From CAVTPD01 sp963736575 (GTDB lineage Bacteria; Bacteroidota; Bacteroidia; Cytophagales; JAAEPT01): a stretch of DNA of 64,000 nucleotides. Positions within the stretch are counted from its first letter, which is position 1, and every line of letters begins with the position of its first letter. Under the pieces are notes generated by a model. That model saw only the letters and a program-made list of their open reading frames with translations, was not told the DNA's origin and made no database searches. This document shows positions 7,108 to 15,562 of the stretch, one piece after another. The translations under genes and the position numbers were made by a program. Where the stretch lies: NCBI GenBank assembly GCA_963736575.1, contig CAVTPD010000002.1:1-64000 (forward strand), read 5' to 3'.

Positions 7108-9142
7108 ATGCTAGAACTACTTCATCGTAAGAACGATTTATACCAATCCATACCTTTTCAACAATTAAAAACAGCGGAATTCCTTCCTTCTATTCAAGAG
7201 GCCATACAAAATGCCAAAAAGGAAATTCAGGAGATTATTATAAACCCCGAGAAACCTACTTGGAAAAACACAATTTTGGCATTAGAATATGCCGGTGAAG
7301 ATGTGGGTTTAGTAAGCTCTATTTTCTTTAACCTGAACTCTGCTGAAACCAACGACGAAATACAAAAGTTAGCCAGAGAATTCTCTCCGCTTCTTTCGGA
7401 ATATTCGAACGACATTGCATTAAACGAAGAACTGTTTACTAGAGTTAAATATGTATTCGACCATAAAGACGAATTGGTTTTAAGCCGAGAAGCTGAACGC
7501 TTATTGGAAAAGAACTATAAAGGCTTTGTACGAAACGGTGCTTTATTAAATTCGGAACAAAAAGAAAAACTGAGAAGCATTGATAAAGAACTCTCTACCC
7601 TTAGTCTTCAGTTTGGAGAAAACTTGTTAGCCGAGAATAATAAATACAAGTTGACAATTGGCAACAAAGAAGAGTTGGCCGGTTTACCGGAAAGCACTAT
7701 TGAAGCTGCTTCTGAAACGGCAGAACAAAATGGAGAATCGGGCAAGTGGGTATTTACCTTAGACTACCCAAGCTACATCCCTTTTATGATGTATTCCGAA
7801 AATCGTTCTTTAAGAGAAGAGCTTTACCGCGCCTTTACCAGTAAAGCTTTTAAAAGGGACGAATTAGATAATCAGGAAAACATAAAACGTATTGTAGAAC
7901 TTCGTTTGAAACGTGCTCAACTTTTAGGGTACAAATCACACAGTCATTTTGTACTGGAAGAGCGTATGGCAAAATCTGCCGATGTTACTACTTCGTTTTT
8001 ACAAAATATTTTGGACGCTGCCCTACCCAAAGCAAAAGAAGAATTAAAGGAGTTGGAAGACTTTGCAAAATCGGAAGGTGCTGAACTTCCTTTACAACGT
8101 TGGGATGTTTCTTTCTATGCTGAAAAATTAAAACAGAAGCTTTTCAATATTAACGACGAAATGCTGAAACCTTACTTTCAATTAGAAAAAGTAATTGATG
8201 GTGTTTTTCAGGTAGCGCAAAAATTATACGGACTTCAATTTTTCAAAGAAGACCAAGTTGAAGTTTACCATAAAGATGTTCAAGCTTACCGGGTAGAAAA
8301 TGACGAAGGTGATTACATTGGTTTATTCTATGCCGACTTTTTCCCAAGAGCCGGAAAACGACAAGGTGCTTGGATGACTTCGTATAAAAGTCAATTCATA
8401 AGAGAAGGCTTAAATCACAGACCGCATATTTCTATCGTTTGTAATTTTACTAAGCCTACTTCTAAAACACCTTCCCTTCTTACCTTTAATGAAGTAACAA
8501 CTTTGTTCCATGAGTTTGGACATGCACTTACACGGTTTACTTTCTAACTGCCATTATGAAAGCATGAGCGGAACAAGCGTATATTGGGATTTTGTAGAAT
8601 TGCCATCACAGGTTTTAGAAAACTGGTGTTACGAAAAAGAATGCTTGGACTTATTTGCTAAACATTACGAAACCGGCGAACCCATTCCCCAAGACTTTAT
8701 AGAAAAGATAAAAGCTTCTGCCAATTTCCAAAGTGGCATGCAATCGTTAAGACAAGTTGGTTTTGGTTTGTTGGACATGAAATGGCATTCTCTGGAAAAA
8801 CCTGATTCTTCTATTGACGTTTCTTCTTTCGAAATTGCAGCCACAGAAAAAACAGATCTTTTCCCTAAAGTAGACGGTTCTAATTTTAGTGCTGCTTTTG
8901 CACACATTTTCCAAGGCGGTTACAGTTCCGGGTATTATAGTTACAAATGGGCAGAAGTGTTGGACGCAGATGCTTTTGAATATTTTACCGAAACCGGAAT
9001 CTTTAATAAAGAAACAGCAAGACGTTTCAAAGACAATATTTTGTCGGCGGGCTCAAGCGAACATCCAGAAATTTTATACGAACGTTTCAGAGGAAGAAAA
9101 CCTTCTGTAGAGGCATTGTTAAAAAGAGAAGGGTTGAAATAG
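7108..9142 (+). pseudogene. M3-family zinc oligopeptidase, one frameshift
   Basis: About 677 residues once the two frames (7108-8547 and 8510-9142) are joined. The family is M3 (oligopeptidase A / dipeptidyl carboxypeptidase). The zinc site HEFGH is at about residue 468. Two codons later the first frame reads into a false tail and stops at 8547. Removing one A (about 8530) restores HEFGHALHGLLSNCHY and the rest of the catalytic domain (SGTSVYWDFVELPSQ, SGYYSYKW). Total length is normal. The product would be a cytoplasmic or periplasmic peptidase that trims short peptides. As written it is broken; a source-sequence error is as likely as true inactivation. Confidence 0.88.
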
Positions 9143-9150
9143 TATAAAAA

Positions 9151-9190
9151 AAGCCCGCTACTGAAAATTCAATAGCGGGCTACTTTTTAA
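9151..9190. terminator. bidirectional intrinsic terminator
   Basis: Perfect 9-bp stem AGCCCGCTA (9152-9160) / TAGCGGGCT (9173-9181), with A-run on the left and T-run on the right. It serves the convergent M3 peptidase and phosphoribosyltransferase genes. Confidence 0.9.
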
Positions 9191-9200
9191 TTTTTGTAGC

Positions 9201-9710
9201 TTAAGCCAAATAAACACCCATTCTTTCTTCGTCTTCTAAAATCACTCTTACATGTTCTTGTAAAGTAGTAGACAAAGCATAGCCAACAAAATCGGCAGAG
9301 ATTGGGAATTGCGGATAATTACGATCTACCACAACGGCGGTTTGTAACTTCTTGATTTCCCTATTTAAAAAGGGCTTTAAGGAATATGCCAACGTTCTAC
9401 CCGTATTTAACACATCGTCAAATAGTATAATAGACTTATTGTTCAAAATTTCCTCGGGTTCGCTTAGCGTAATTTCACTTTGTAAAGGAGCATCTTTGTC
9501 TAAGCTTAATTTTACCAGTTGAACTTTAATTTTAGAGATCTCGGTAAAAAATGGCAACAACAGTTTCGCAAAATGATATCCGGTAGGATCTATCCCAATG
9601 AATATCAATTCTTTTTCCTGAAAATTTTGCTCGTAAATTTCGTGTGCAATACGTTCTATCTTTTGTAGAACAGCCTTTTTATCTAAAATTAACTGAAGTT
9701 CTTTTTCCAT
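9201..9710 (-). CDS. phosphoribosyltransferase-domain protein (PyrR-like)
   Basis: 169 residues. The PRPP-binding loop is clear: IILFDDVLNTGRTLAYSL near residue 92. The hood region upstream (FIGIDPTGYHFAK) fits type I phosphoribosyltransferases of the PyrR/Hpt kind. No pyr attenuator target or uracil-salvage gene sits nearby, so I would not call it a regulator. It may salvage a base or be a non-catalytic relative. It is monocistronic, ending at the terminator at 9151-9190 and starting in a 125-bp gap that separates it from divergent rpmE2. Confidence 0.8.
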   Translation of the reverse strand: MEKELQLILDKKAVLQKIERIAHEIYEQNFQEKELIFIGIDPTGYHFAKLLLPFFTEISKIKVQLVKLSLDKDAPLQSEITLSEPEEILNNKSIILFDDVLNTGRTLAYSLKPFLNREIKKLQTAVVVDRNYPQFPISADFVGYALSTTLQEHVRVILEDEERMGVYLA

Positions 9711-9835
9711 ACTGCCTAAGGAATCATGCTTTTGGTGAAAATAGTAAATAAATAAGAAGGATTTAAATGGAGTTCTTTTTTCTTTTTGTTAAATATTTCT
9801 TATTTTCGCATTCTTAAAAGAATAAAAATAGTATC

Positions 9836-10081
9836 ATGAAAGAGGGTATCCATCCAGAATATAGAGAAGTTGTTTTCTTTGACATGGCTAGCAATAGCGG
9901 ATTTATTACAAAATCTACTATTAATACTAGCGAAACAATGAAGTGGGAAGATGGAAACGAGTATCCATTAATTAAAGTGGAGGTTTCTTCTGAGTCTCAC
10001 CCTTTCTATACCGGTAAAAAACTATTTGTTGATACTGCCGGACGTGTTGAGAAATTCAACAAACGTTACAAAAAGAAATAA
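9836..10081 (+). CDS. rpmE2: 50S ribosomal protein L31, type B
   Basis: 81 residues. MKEGIHPEYREVVFFD, the central TSETMKWEDGNEYPLIKVE and HPFYTGKK match the type B (YkgM/RpmE2) L31. It lacks the zinc-ribbon cysteines of type A L31, as expected for the form that stays functional under zinc limitation. It is a monocistronic gene with its own strong terminator. I see no Zur-type operator that I can defend in the 125 bp upstream. Confidence 0.96.
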   Translation: MKEGIHPEYREVVFFDMASNSGFITKSTINTSETMKWEDGNEYPLIKVEVSSESHPFYTGKKLFVDTAGRVEKFNKRYKKK

Positions 10082-10108
10082 TTTAGAGTTTTACTACTCA
10101 ATTAGTAT

Positions 10109-10140
10109 AAGCCTCTGTATCTTCATACAGAGGCTTTTTT
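10109..10140 (+). terminator. intrinsic terminator after rpmE2
   Basis: Perfect 12-bp stem AAGCCTCTGTAT (10109-10120) / ATACAGAGGCTT (10125-10136), 4-nt loop CTTC, followed by a run of T. Confidence 0.95.
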
Positions 10141-10205
10141 GCTGTATAATACTTAAGCGCAGTAGAATTAGAGCCTTTCTCTAAAAAAGTTAAAAGACTC
10201 TGTTT

Positions 10206-11366
10206 ATGAACGTAACGCTATTCAGTCCTAAGAACTGCATTATTAATTTTTCACCCCTAACCTTTACCAAACCGTTAGGAGAAATTAGAGTAGGGATCTT
10301 AACCCTAAAAGAAAAGTGGGAACATTACCTAAATACTAAAATAACAGAGCAAATTTGTCCGGAGCCACTCTCCTATTTTTACAAAAACAAACAAACAACA
10401 ACAGCATCCTTATTTGTTAATTCTGCGCTTTTACCAAAACCTGAATTAATAACACAAATTAATAAACTTAAAACCGGTGAAAAACTAGTTTACAAAAAAC
10501 AGCTCATTGCTGCCAAATGTATTGATGTAGATAAAGATTCCTTAAAATCTATTTCGCTGAAAGGAGAAGCCGTAATTCTAGAATCTTTGCTGGATGTACT
10601 TACTCACCAAACTTCGGAATTAGAATTAGACTTTAAACTGATTACCCAAAACCGAAAATCACAAAATTTAAAAGACATTAAAAGCTCTGTCTACGGCGGT
10701 AATTATTTTATTGAAGAAGGCGTAAAAGATAAATCGGCCATCATAAATACAGAACACGGACCAGTTTATATTGGAAAAAACGTGACTTTGGCGGAATTTT
10801 CGGTAATTCAAGGCCCCTGTGCCGTTTTAGAGAACAGCACCATTCTTCCGCATACGCATTTACGAGCCGGAACTACCATTGGCATTAACTGTGCCGTTGG
10901 AGGAGAAGTTAAAGGGAGCATACTTTCCGATTATTCCAACAAAGCCCATTACGGTTATTTAGGCGACTCTATTGTGGGTTCATTTTGTAATCTAGGAGCC
11001 GGCACTACCTGTTCCAATTTAAAAAACAATTTTGGCGAAATTAACATCCCTCTTTTTGAAGAGGAAGTCGCGCTGCCTTCAGGAAAACAAAAATTGGGAA
11101 TCATAATGGGCGACTATAATTGTACCGCAATTCAAAGCTCCTTTTTCTCTGGAACCTACATAGGAATTGCCAACAACATTTACAAGCACAATCCTAAAGT
11201 AAAACGCGTAGAAAACTTCAGTTGGGGCGATGATGAAGTGTATCAATTAGTAAAGCTTTCGGAGTTTATCAACAACTTCATGAAAACCAAAAACCTTACA
11301 CCGGAAAGTGGCCAATTTAAAATTTTGGAATATTGGTGGAATAAGAGTTTCCTATGTGCTGAATAA
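10206..11366 (+). CDS. GlmU-family sugar nucleotidyltransferase/acetyltransferase
   Basis: 386 residues. The N-terminal half is a diverged nucleotidyltransferase (PLTFTKPLGEIRVGILTLKE corresponds to the R-P/G-x-R uridyl-binding region). From about residue 185 there is a left-handed beta-helix (GPVYIGKNVTLAEFSVI, HTHLRAGTTIG, GSFCNLGAGTTCSN). This layout is the alternative bacterial GlmU of Bacteroidota (386-400 aa), thought to make UDP-GlcNAc from GlcN-1-P for peptidoglycan and lipid A. It is followed 73 bp later by the response regulator, in the same direction but with no obvious link. Confidence 0.85.
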   Translation: MNVTLFSPKNCIINFSPLTFTKPLGEIRVGILTLKEKWEHYLNTKITEQICPEPLSYFYKNKQTTTASLFVNSALLPKPELITQINKLKTGEKLVYKKQLIAAKCIDVDKDSLKSISLKGEAVILESLLDVLTHQTSELELDFKLITQNRKSQNLKDIKSSVYGGNYFIEEGVKDKSAIINTEHGPVYIGKNVTLAEFSVIQGPCAVLENSTILPHTHLRAGTTIGINCAVGGEVKGSILSDYSNKAHYGYLGDSIVGSFCNLGAGTTCSNLKNNFGEINIPLFEEEVALPSGKQKLGIIMGDYNCTAIQSSFFSGTYIGIANNIYKHNPKVKRVENFSWGDDEVYQLVKLSEFINNFMKTKNLTPESGQFKILEYWWNKSFLCAE

Positions 11367-11439
11367 AAGTGTTTTAGATTCTATAGCTCTAAAAAAAAGG
11401 TTAATTTAGATGTTATAACAACTCACTGAAAAAGAACGA

Positions 11440-12591
11440 ATGGCTTCTATTCTAATTATTGATGATGATCGGGCGATCAGAAATGCATTAAGAGAAATTC
11501 TTGAATTTGAAAAATACCAAGTAGACGAGGCTAAAGACGGGATTGAAGGTCTGAAATTTTTAGAAGCAAACGATTACGATTTGTCTTTATTAGACATTAA
11601 GATGCCAGGAATGGACGGTATTGAAGTCCTAAAAAAAGCCTTAGAACTGGGTAAAGACACTCAATTTATAATGATTTCGGCACATGGTTCTATTGAAACC
11701 GCCGTTGAAGCCACTAAAATTGGGGCCTTTGATTTTCTTCCAAAACCACCGGATTTAAACCGAATGTTGGTATCGGTTAGAAATGCATTAGACAAGCAGA
11801 ACTTAGTTACCGAAACTAAATCCCTTAAAAAGAAAATTAATAGTAGGTATAAAATCATTGGTGAATCTGCTCCCATAAAACAGATAGAAGATACTATTGA
11901 TAAAGTAGCGCCCACCGATGCCAAAGTTCTAATCACAGGCCCCAACGGATCTGGAAAAGAACTGGTTGCCAGAAACATACACGAAAAAAGCACACGCCAT
12001 AAAGCCGCTTTTGTAGAAGTAAACTGTGCGGCCATACCTTCAGAACTTATTGAAAGTGAACTGTTTGGACATGAAAAAGGATCATTCACTTCTGCTAACA
12101 AACAACACATTGGTAAGTTTGAACAAGCCGATGGCGGTACGCTTTTCTTAGATGAGATTGGTGACATGAGTCCTGCGGCACAAGCCAAAGTATTAAGAGC
12201 ACTTCAGGAAGGTAAAATTAGCCGTGTAGGTGGTACCAAAACTATTTCCGTAGATGTACGCCTAATAGCCGCTACCAATAAAAACCTAAAAGAAGAAATT
12301 GAAAAAGGCGAATTTAGAGAGGATCTATACCACCGTTTAAGTGTAATAGTAATTAAGGTGCCTTCTTTAAATGAAAGAAAAGACGACATTAAGCTTTTGG
12401 CCGACAAATTCTTGAAAGATATTGCCGAAGATTATGGTGCTGCCGCTAAAGAATTAGAAGACGCTGCAATAAAAGAATTAGAGAAGCACAACTGGACGGG
12501 TAACATTAGAGAATTACGAAATGTTGTTGAACGTTTAGTAATTTTAAGCGATAAAAAAATAACGGCCAACGACGTAAAAAGTTACATTTAA
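11440..12591 (+). CDS. NtrC-like response regulator (receiver + AAA+), no DNA-binding domain
   Basis: 383 residues. The receiver domain (1-120) has the acidic pocket DDD at 8-10 and the phospho-acceptor D52 in LLDIKMPGMDG. The sigma-54 AAA+ domain (about 145-370) carries a Walker A variant GPNGSGKE, ELFGHEKGSFTSA in place of the GAFTGA sigma-54 loop, Walker B GGTLFLDEIGD and the sensor II region NIRELRNVVERL. The protein stops right after the AAA+ module (ITANDVKSYI), so the Fis-type HTH is absent. It may act without specific DNA binding or with a partner. The sensor kinase is not adjacent. A terminator follows. Confidence 0.9.
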   Translation: MASILIIDDDRAIRNALREILEFEKYQVDEAKDGIEGLKFLEANDYDLSLLDIKMPGMDGIEVLKKALELGKDTQFIMISAHGSIETAVEATKIGAFDFLPKPPDLNRMLVSVRNALDKQNLVTETKSLKKKINSRYKIIGESAPIKQIEDTIDKVAPTDAKVLITGPNGSGKELVARNIHEKSTRHKAAFVEVNCAAIPSELIESELFGHEKGSFTSANKQHIGKFEQADGGTLFLDEIGDMSPAAQAKVLRALQEGKISRVGGTKTISVDVRLIAATNKNLKEEIEKGEFREDLYHRLSVIVIKVPSLNERKDDIKLLADKFLKDIAEDYGAAAKELEDAAIKELEKHNWTGNIRELRNVVERLVILSDKKITANDVKSYI

Positions 12592-12600
12592 AACGGCATA

Positions 12601-12635
12601 AAGTTTCCGCTATCTCAGCGGAAACTTACTTTTTC
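12601..12635 (+). terminator. intrinsic terminator after the response regulator
   Basis: Perfect 11-bp stem AAGTTTCCGCT (12601-12611) / AGCGGAAACTT (12617-12627) with a 5-nt loop, followed by ACTTTTTC. Confidence 0.92.
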
Positions 12636-12726
12636 TGTTGATAACTTTAAACGTATTTTCACTTCCTACAAGCCCATACAATTCGTACTTTACTGCACGG
12701 TTTACTAATTAATAATCGCGTGCATT

Positions 12727-13401
12727 ATGACAATTTTTGAGTACAAGAATTTAATTAACCAATTACCCTATCTGGAAAACGGGTACGAGATTATGCGGTC
12801 TACATGGAAAAATTCTGAGGAAGAATTCCAAGATCTATTTCGCTTTAATAATAAGATTTTTGGCACAAAAGAGCTTATTACAATTAACCGAGCCGACTTA
12901 TTTGACACTTCTTTTGATCACCCCAAGGATTTTATTCTTAAAACGCTTTATTGGGCATTTCCGAAAGGAATGAAAGGCTTAAATTTTCAAAGAATCATTC
13001 ACCGACTTAGTGCCATAACATCTGATTTACAGCTGTTAAACAAAAACTTCTCTATTGAAGAAGGTTTAGAACGACTTTGTAAATACCAAAGCTTAGGCGT
13101 TAAAGGAATTACTTCGTTGTTGTATTTTACGGGTTTAAAGTCAGATTTTGGTGTTCAACCCTTAATTCTTAACCCTGAAATTATACAAGTATTAAACCGA
13201 GGTGTTTTTGAAGAATTTAAAGATTACCAAGGCATAGACCATGAAAATTGGCACAATTACTACGCCTCCTTTGTACAAACGTGTAACAGTATTGCACAAC
13301 AAGCACATGTAAAACCAGACCAAATAGAATATTTTTTAAACACATTTGGCGCCCAACTTACACCCGTTAATACGGAAATAAAAGTAGCTTTAGCGGGTTA
13401 A
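12727..13401 (+). CDS. uncharacterised protein, possibly OGG-like helix-hairpin-helix glycosylase fold
   Basis: 224 residues, soluble and mostly helical, no signal peptide. I do not recognise it with certainty. A central stretch (LCKYQSLGVKGITSLLYFTG, residues about 118-137) and a C-terminal YYASFVQTCNSIAQQ / IEYFLNTFG pattern recall the bacterial 8-oxoguanine glycosylase-like family found as stand-alone genes. A catalytic Lys/Asp pair cannot be assigned from sequence alone. It is the sole gene between a terminator and the 162-bp inverted-repeat element. Treat the function as unknown. Confidence 0.6.
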   Translation: MTIFEYKNLINQLPYLENGYEIMRSTWKNSEEEFQDLFRFNNKIFGTKELITINRADLFDTSFDHPKDFILKTLYWAFPKGMKGLNFQRIIHRLSAITSDLQLLNKNFSIEEGLERLCKYQSLGVKGITSLLYFTGLKSDFGVQPLILNPEIIQVLNRGVFEEFKDYQGIDHENWHNYYASFVQTCNSIAQQAHVKPDQIEYFLNTFGAQLTPVNTEIKVALAG

Positions 13402-13404
13402 TAT

Positions 13405-13566
13405 TTGTTATGAGTTTTGAGTAATTTGTTATGGGAATAACATACCACCCCGGTCTTCGACCACCCCTCCTAAAACAGGAGGGGAAACTATAACATCCTA
13501 CTACTTTACAATTCTTATTTTTTAACAACTCATCACAGCAAACCTACCGCTCAAAACTCATAACAA
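13405..13566. repeat. 162-bp element with perfect 17-bp inverted ends and a GC-rich core hairpin
   Basis: Left end TTGTTATGAGTTTTGAG (13405-13421) is the exact reverse complement of 13550-13566. Inside lies a locally GC-rich block with the perfect 8-bp stem CCCCTCCT (13464-13471) / AGGAGGGG (13477-13484). The element fills nearly the entire gap between the stop of the gene at 12727 and the 3' end of thiL. This looks like a miniature inverted-repeat or REP-type dispersed element. No coding capacity. Confidence 0.7.
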
Positions 13567-13568
13567 GT

Positions 13569-14600
13569 TTAAAAATGTACCCAACCTTGTGCTTCTAAAT
13601 CGTGTGGTTTTCCTTCTTTAGAAACCAATATTTTACCTTCATCGGAAGCTACAATCTCTCCAATAGCAAAAATATCGGGGTGTTTTTTAACTTTTTCGTA
13701 TTCTTCAATAGATAAGGTAAACAGTAATTCATAATCTTCACCACCATTCATAGTAGCTGTTGTAGGACTAATTTTAAAGTCTAAAGCTACTTCGTATGAT
13801 TTATTCTGAATTGGTATATTTTCCTCAAAAACCTTAATGCCTACGTTAGACATTTTTGCAATGTGCAACAGTTCCGAAGCAAGACCATCGCTAATATCAA
13901 TCATAGCAGAAGGAACGATATCAGCCGCTTTCATAGCATGAATTAAATCCATTCTAGCCTCTGGCTTCAACAACCTAGTTACTTGATAATCGTACTCGTC
14001 TAATTGCGGTTTCATGTCTGGATTAGCCAAATAAACCTGTTTTTCGCGCTCTAATAATTGTAAGCCTATATAAGCCGAACCTAAATCACCCGTAACACAA
14101 ATTACATCTCCTTCTTTAGCGCCTGAACGGTATGCAATTCTGTTCTTTTCCACTTTACCAATGGCGGTAACAGAAATCACCAAACCAGAACGAGAAGAAG
14201 TAGTATCCCCCCCTACTAAATCTACATTATAGGCTTCACAAGCAGCATTCACCCCTTCGTAAAACTCTTCAACAGCTTCTACAGAAAACCGATTGCTTAA
14301 GGCCAAAGAAATGGTGATTTGCTCTGCAAAACCATTCATGGCAGCAATGTCAGACACGTTTACGGCAACCGATTTAAATCCTAAATGTTTAAGTGGCGTG
14401 TAACTTAAATCGAAGTGTATGCCTTCTATCAACATATCGGTTGACACCAAGGTGTATTCTTTCTCATTACGCTCAATTACAGCAGCGTCGTCACCAATGG
14501 CATAAATACTGCTTGGATTTCTTTTTTTAGTTTTGTTGTTAATGCGCTCTATTAAGCCAAATTCACCTAGATCTGCTAATTCTGTTCTTTTTTCGCTCAT
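13569..14600 (-). CDS. thiL: thiamine-monophosphate kinase
   Basis: 343 residues. The AIRS-type ATP-grasp-like fold is recognised by IGDDAAVIE near residue 35, STDMLIEGIHFDL, VSDIAAMNG near residue 84, VGGDTTSSRSG and the C-terminal DISDGLASEL and NGGEDYELLFT. ThiL makes thiamine pyrophosphate from the monophosphate in the cytosol. Length matches the family. It is transcribed leftward with about 100 bp to the next upstream gene, so possibly on its own promoter. Confidence 0.95.
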   Translation of the reverse strand: MSEKRTELADLGEFGLIERINNKTKKRNPSSIYAIGDDAAVIERNEKEYTLVSTDMLIEGIHFDLSYTPLKHLGFKSVAVNVSDIAAMNGFAEQITISLALSNRFSVEAVEEFYEGVNAACEAYNVDLVGGDTTSSRSGLVISVTAIGKVEKNRIAYRSGAKEGDVICVTGDLGSAYIGLQLLEREKQVYLANPDMKPQLDEYDYQVTRLLKPEARMDLIHAMKAADIVPSAMIDISDGLASELLHIAKMSNVGIKVFEENIPIQNKSYEVALDFKISPTTATMNGGEDYELLFTLSIEEYEKVKKHPDIFAIGEIVASDEGKILVSKEGKPHDLEAQGWVHF

Positions 14601-14698
14601 ATATCTTTATTTATCACAGGGATAATACAGTTTAGGCTTCAAAATTAAGCTAAAAAAAGGATTGTGCCGTATTAAATATAGATTTGATCCGAAAGAAC

Positions 14699-15553
14699 TT
14701 ATTTATAATACGCCTTCAGTTTTTGATAATCTTCTGCTTGTAAAAACCCCTCTAATTCCGAAAACTGATTTGCCTTCAAAGAATCTTTTAGAAAGAAAAT
14801 CCTTTTACACAATTCGTAATCTACATAAGGGTGTGAAAGCAATTCTTTAAAACTTTGTTGGGACCAATTTTTAGATACGATTTCGTTTTGTTTTATATAA
14901 CCCGAAGAAAGAATTTTAAGCTCAAATTCTTTAATTCCATAGATATCTTGTAACTGAATTTTAGCATAAAAACCACCCAAACTTTCTCTAAACTTCACCA
15001 ATCTTTCGGCTATGTACGATCTAATTTTCATAGCCTCTAATTCATTTTGGGTAATGGTATTTAGATCGAATGGTTTTGGTTCAGTATATTTAATTGTAGA
15101 CTTTTGTTGCTTTACTTCTGAAGTGTAGTTATACGTTGTTTTTTGCTTAAACGCTGGCGTTTCCTTTTCTTCAAAAACCATATATTTTTGAAGCTGAAGG
15201 TATTTGTGTTTAGAAAGTCCTTTTACCCACAAAACATCATCTGGTTTCCTGAAAGCATATTTATCACGCTTTTTTAACCAATTCTCTAATGCTACAGGAT
15301 TTACTTTTAGCTGCTTTAATTGAGCTTCCGTAATTGTATTAGGATTGAAATAGAAGAATGTATCTTTTTCGGCTTTTGTTAAAACAGAAAGTTGCTCGTT
15401 TATCCTATCAAACTGACTTTGATCTTGTTGGTTTATTTTTTCTTCAGACTGAAAAAACAACAACCAAAGCAGGATGGCTAGAATCACAATGTATACTAAA
15501 ATTAACAAGTTTTTCTTTTCTGAAAAACTGGCACTTAAAAAATGACGTCTCAT
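14699..15553 (-). CDS. membrane-anchored helix-hairpin-helix protein (ComEA-like)
   Basis: 284 residues. A single N-terminal transmembrane helix (about 16-34) is followed by a soluble region with at least two helix-hairpin-helix units. One is around residues 70-130 (FNPNTITEAQLKQLKV, then RKPDDVLWVKGLSK). The other is around 165-225 (FDLNTITQNELEAMKI, then FYAKIQLQDIYGI). FNPNT/FDLNT starts are typical of ComEA-type HhH domains, which bind DNA without sequence preference; Bacteroidota commonly carry such proteins without other competence genes nearby. The role is uncertain. It lies 9 bp downstream of the symporter gene and is probably co-transcribed. Confidence 0.8.
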   Translation of the reverse strand: MRRHFLSASFSEKKNLLILVYIVILAILLWLLFFQSEEKINQQDQSQFDRINEQLSVLTKAEKDTFFYFNPNTITEAQLKQLKVNPVALENWLKKRDKYAFRKPDDVLWVKGLSKHKYLQLQKYMVFEEKETPAFKQKTTYNYTSEVKQQKSTIKYTEPKPFDLNTITQNELEAMKIRSYIAERLVKFRESLGGFYAKIQLQDIYGIKEFELKILSSGYIKQNEIVSKNWSQQSFKELLSHPYVDYELCKRIFFLKDSLKANQFSELEGFLQAEDYQKLKAYYK

Positions 15554-15562
15554 AAAAATGCT

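Noticed and set aside
8500..8560. Programmed frameshift in the M3 peptidase
   Set aside because: No slippery heptamer or downstream structure stands out; the family is not known to use frameshifting.
9201..9710. pyrR with pyr attenuation
   Set aside because: No pyrimidine genes or attenuator structure nearby; only the phosphoribosyltransferase domain is supported.
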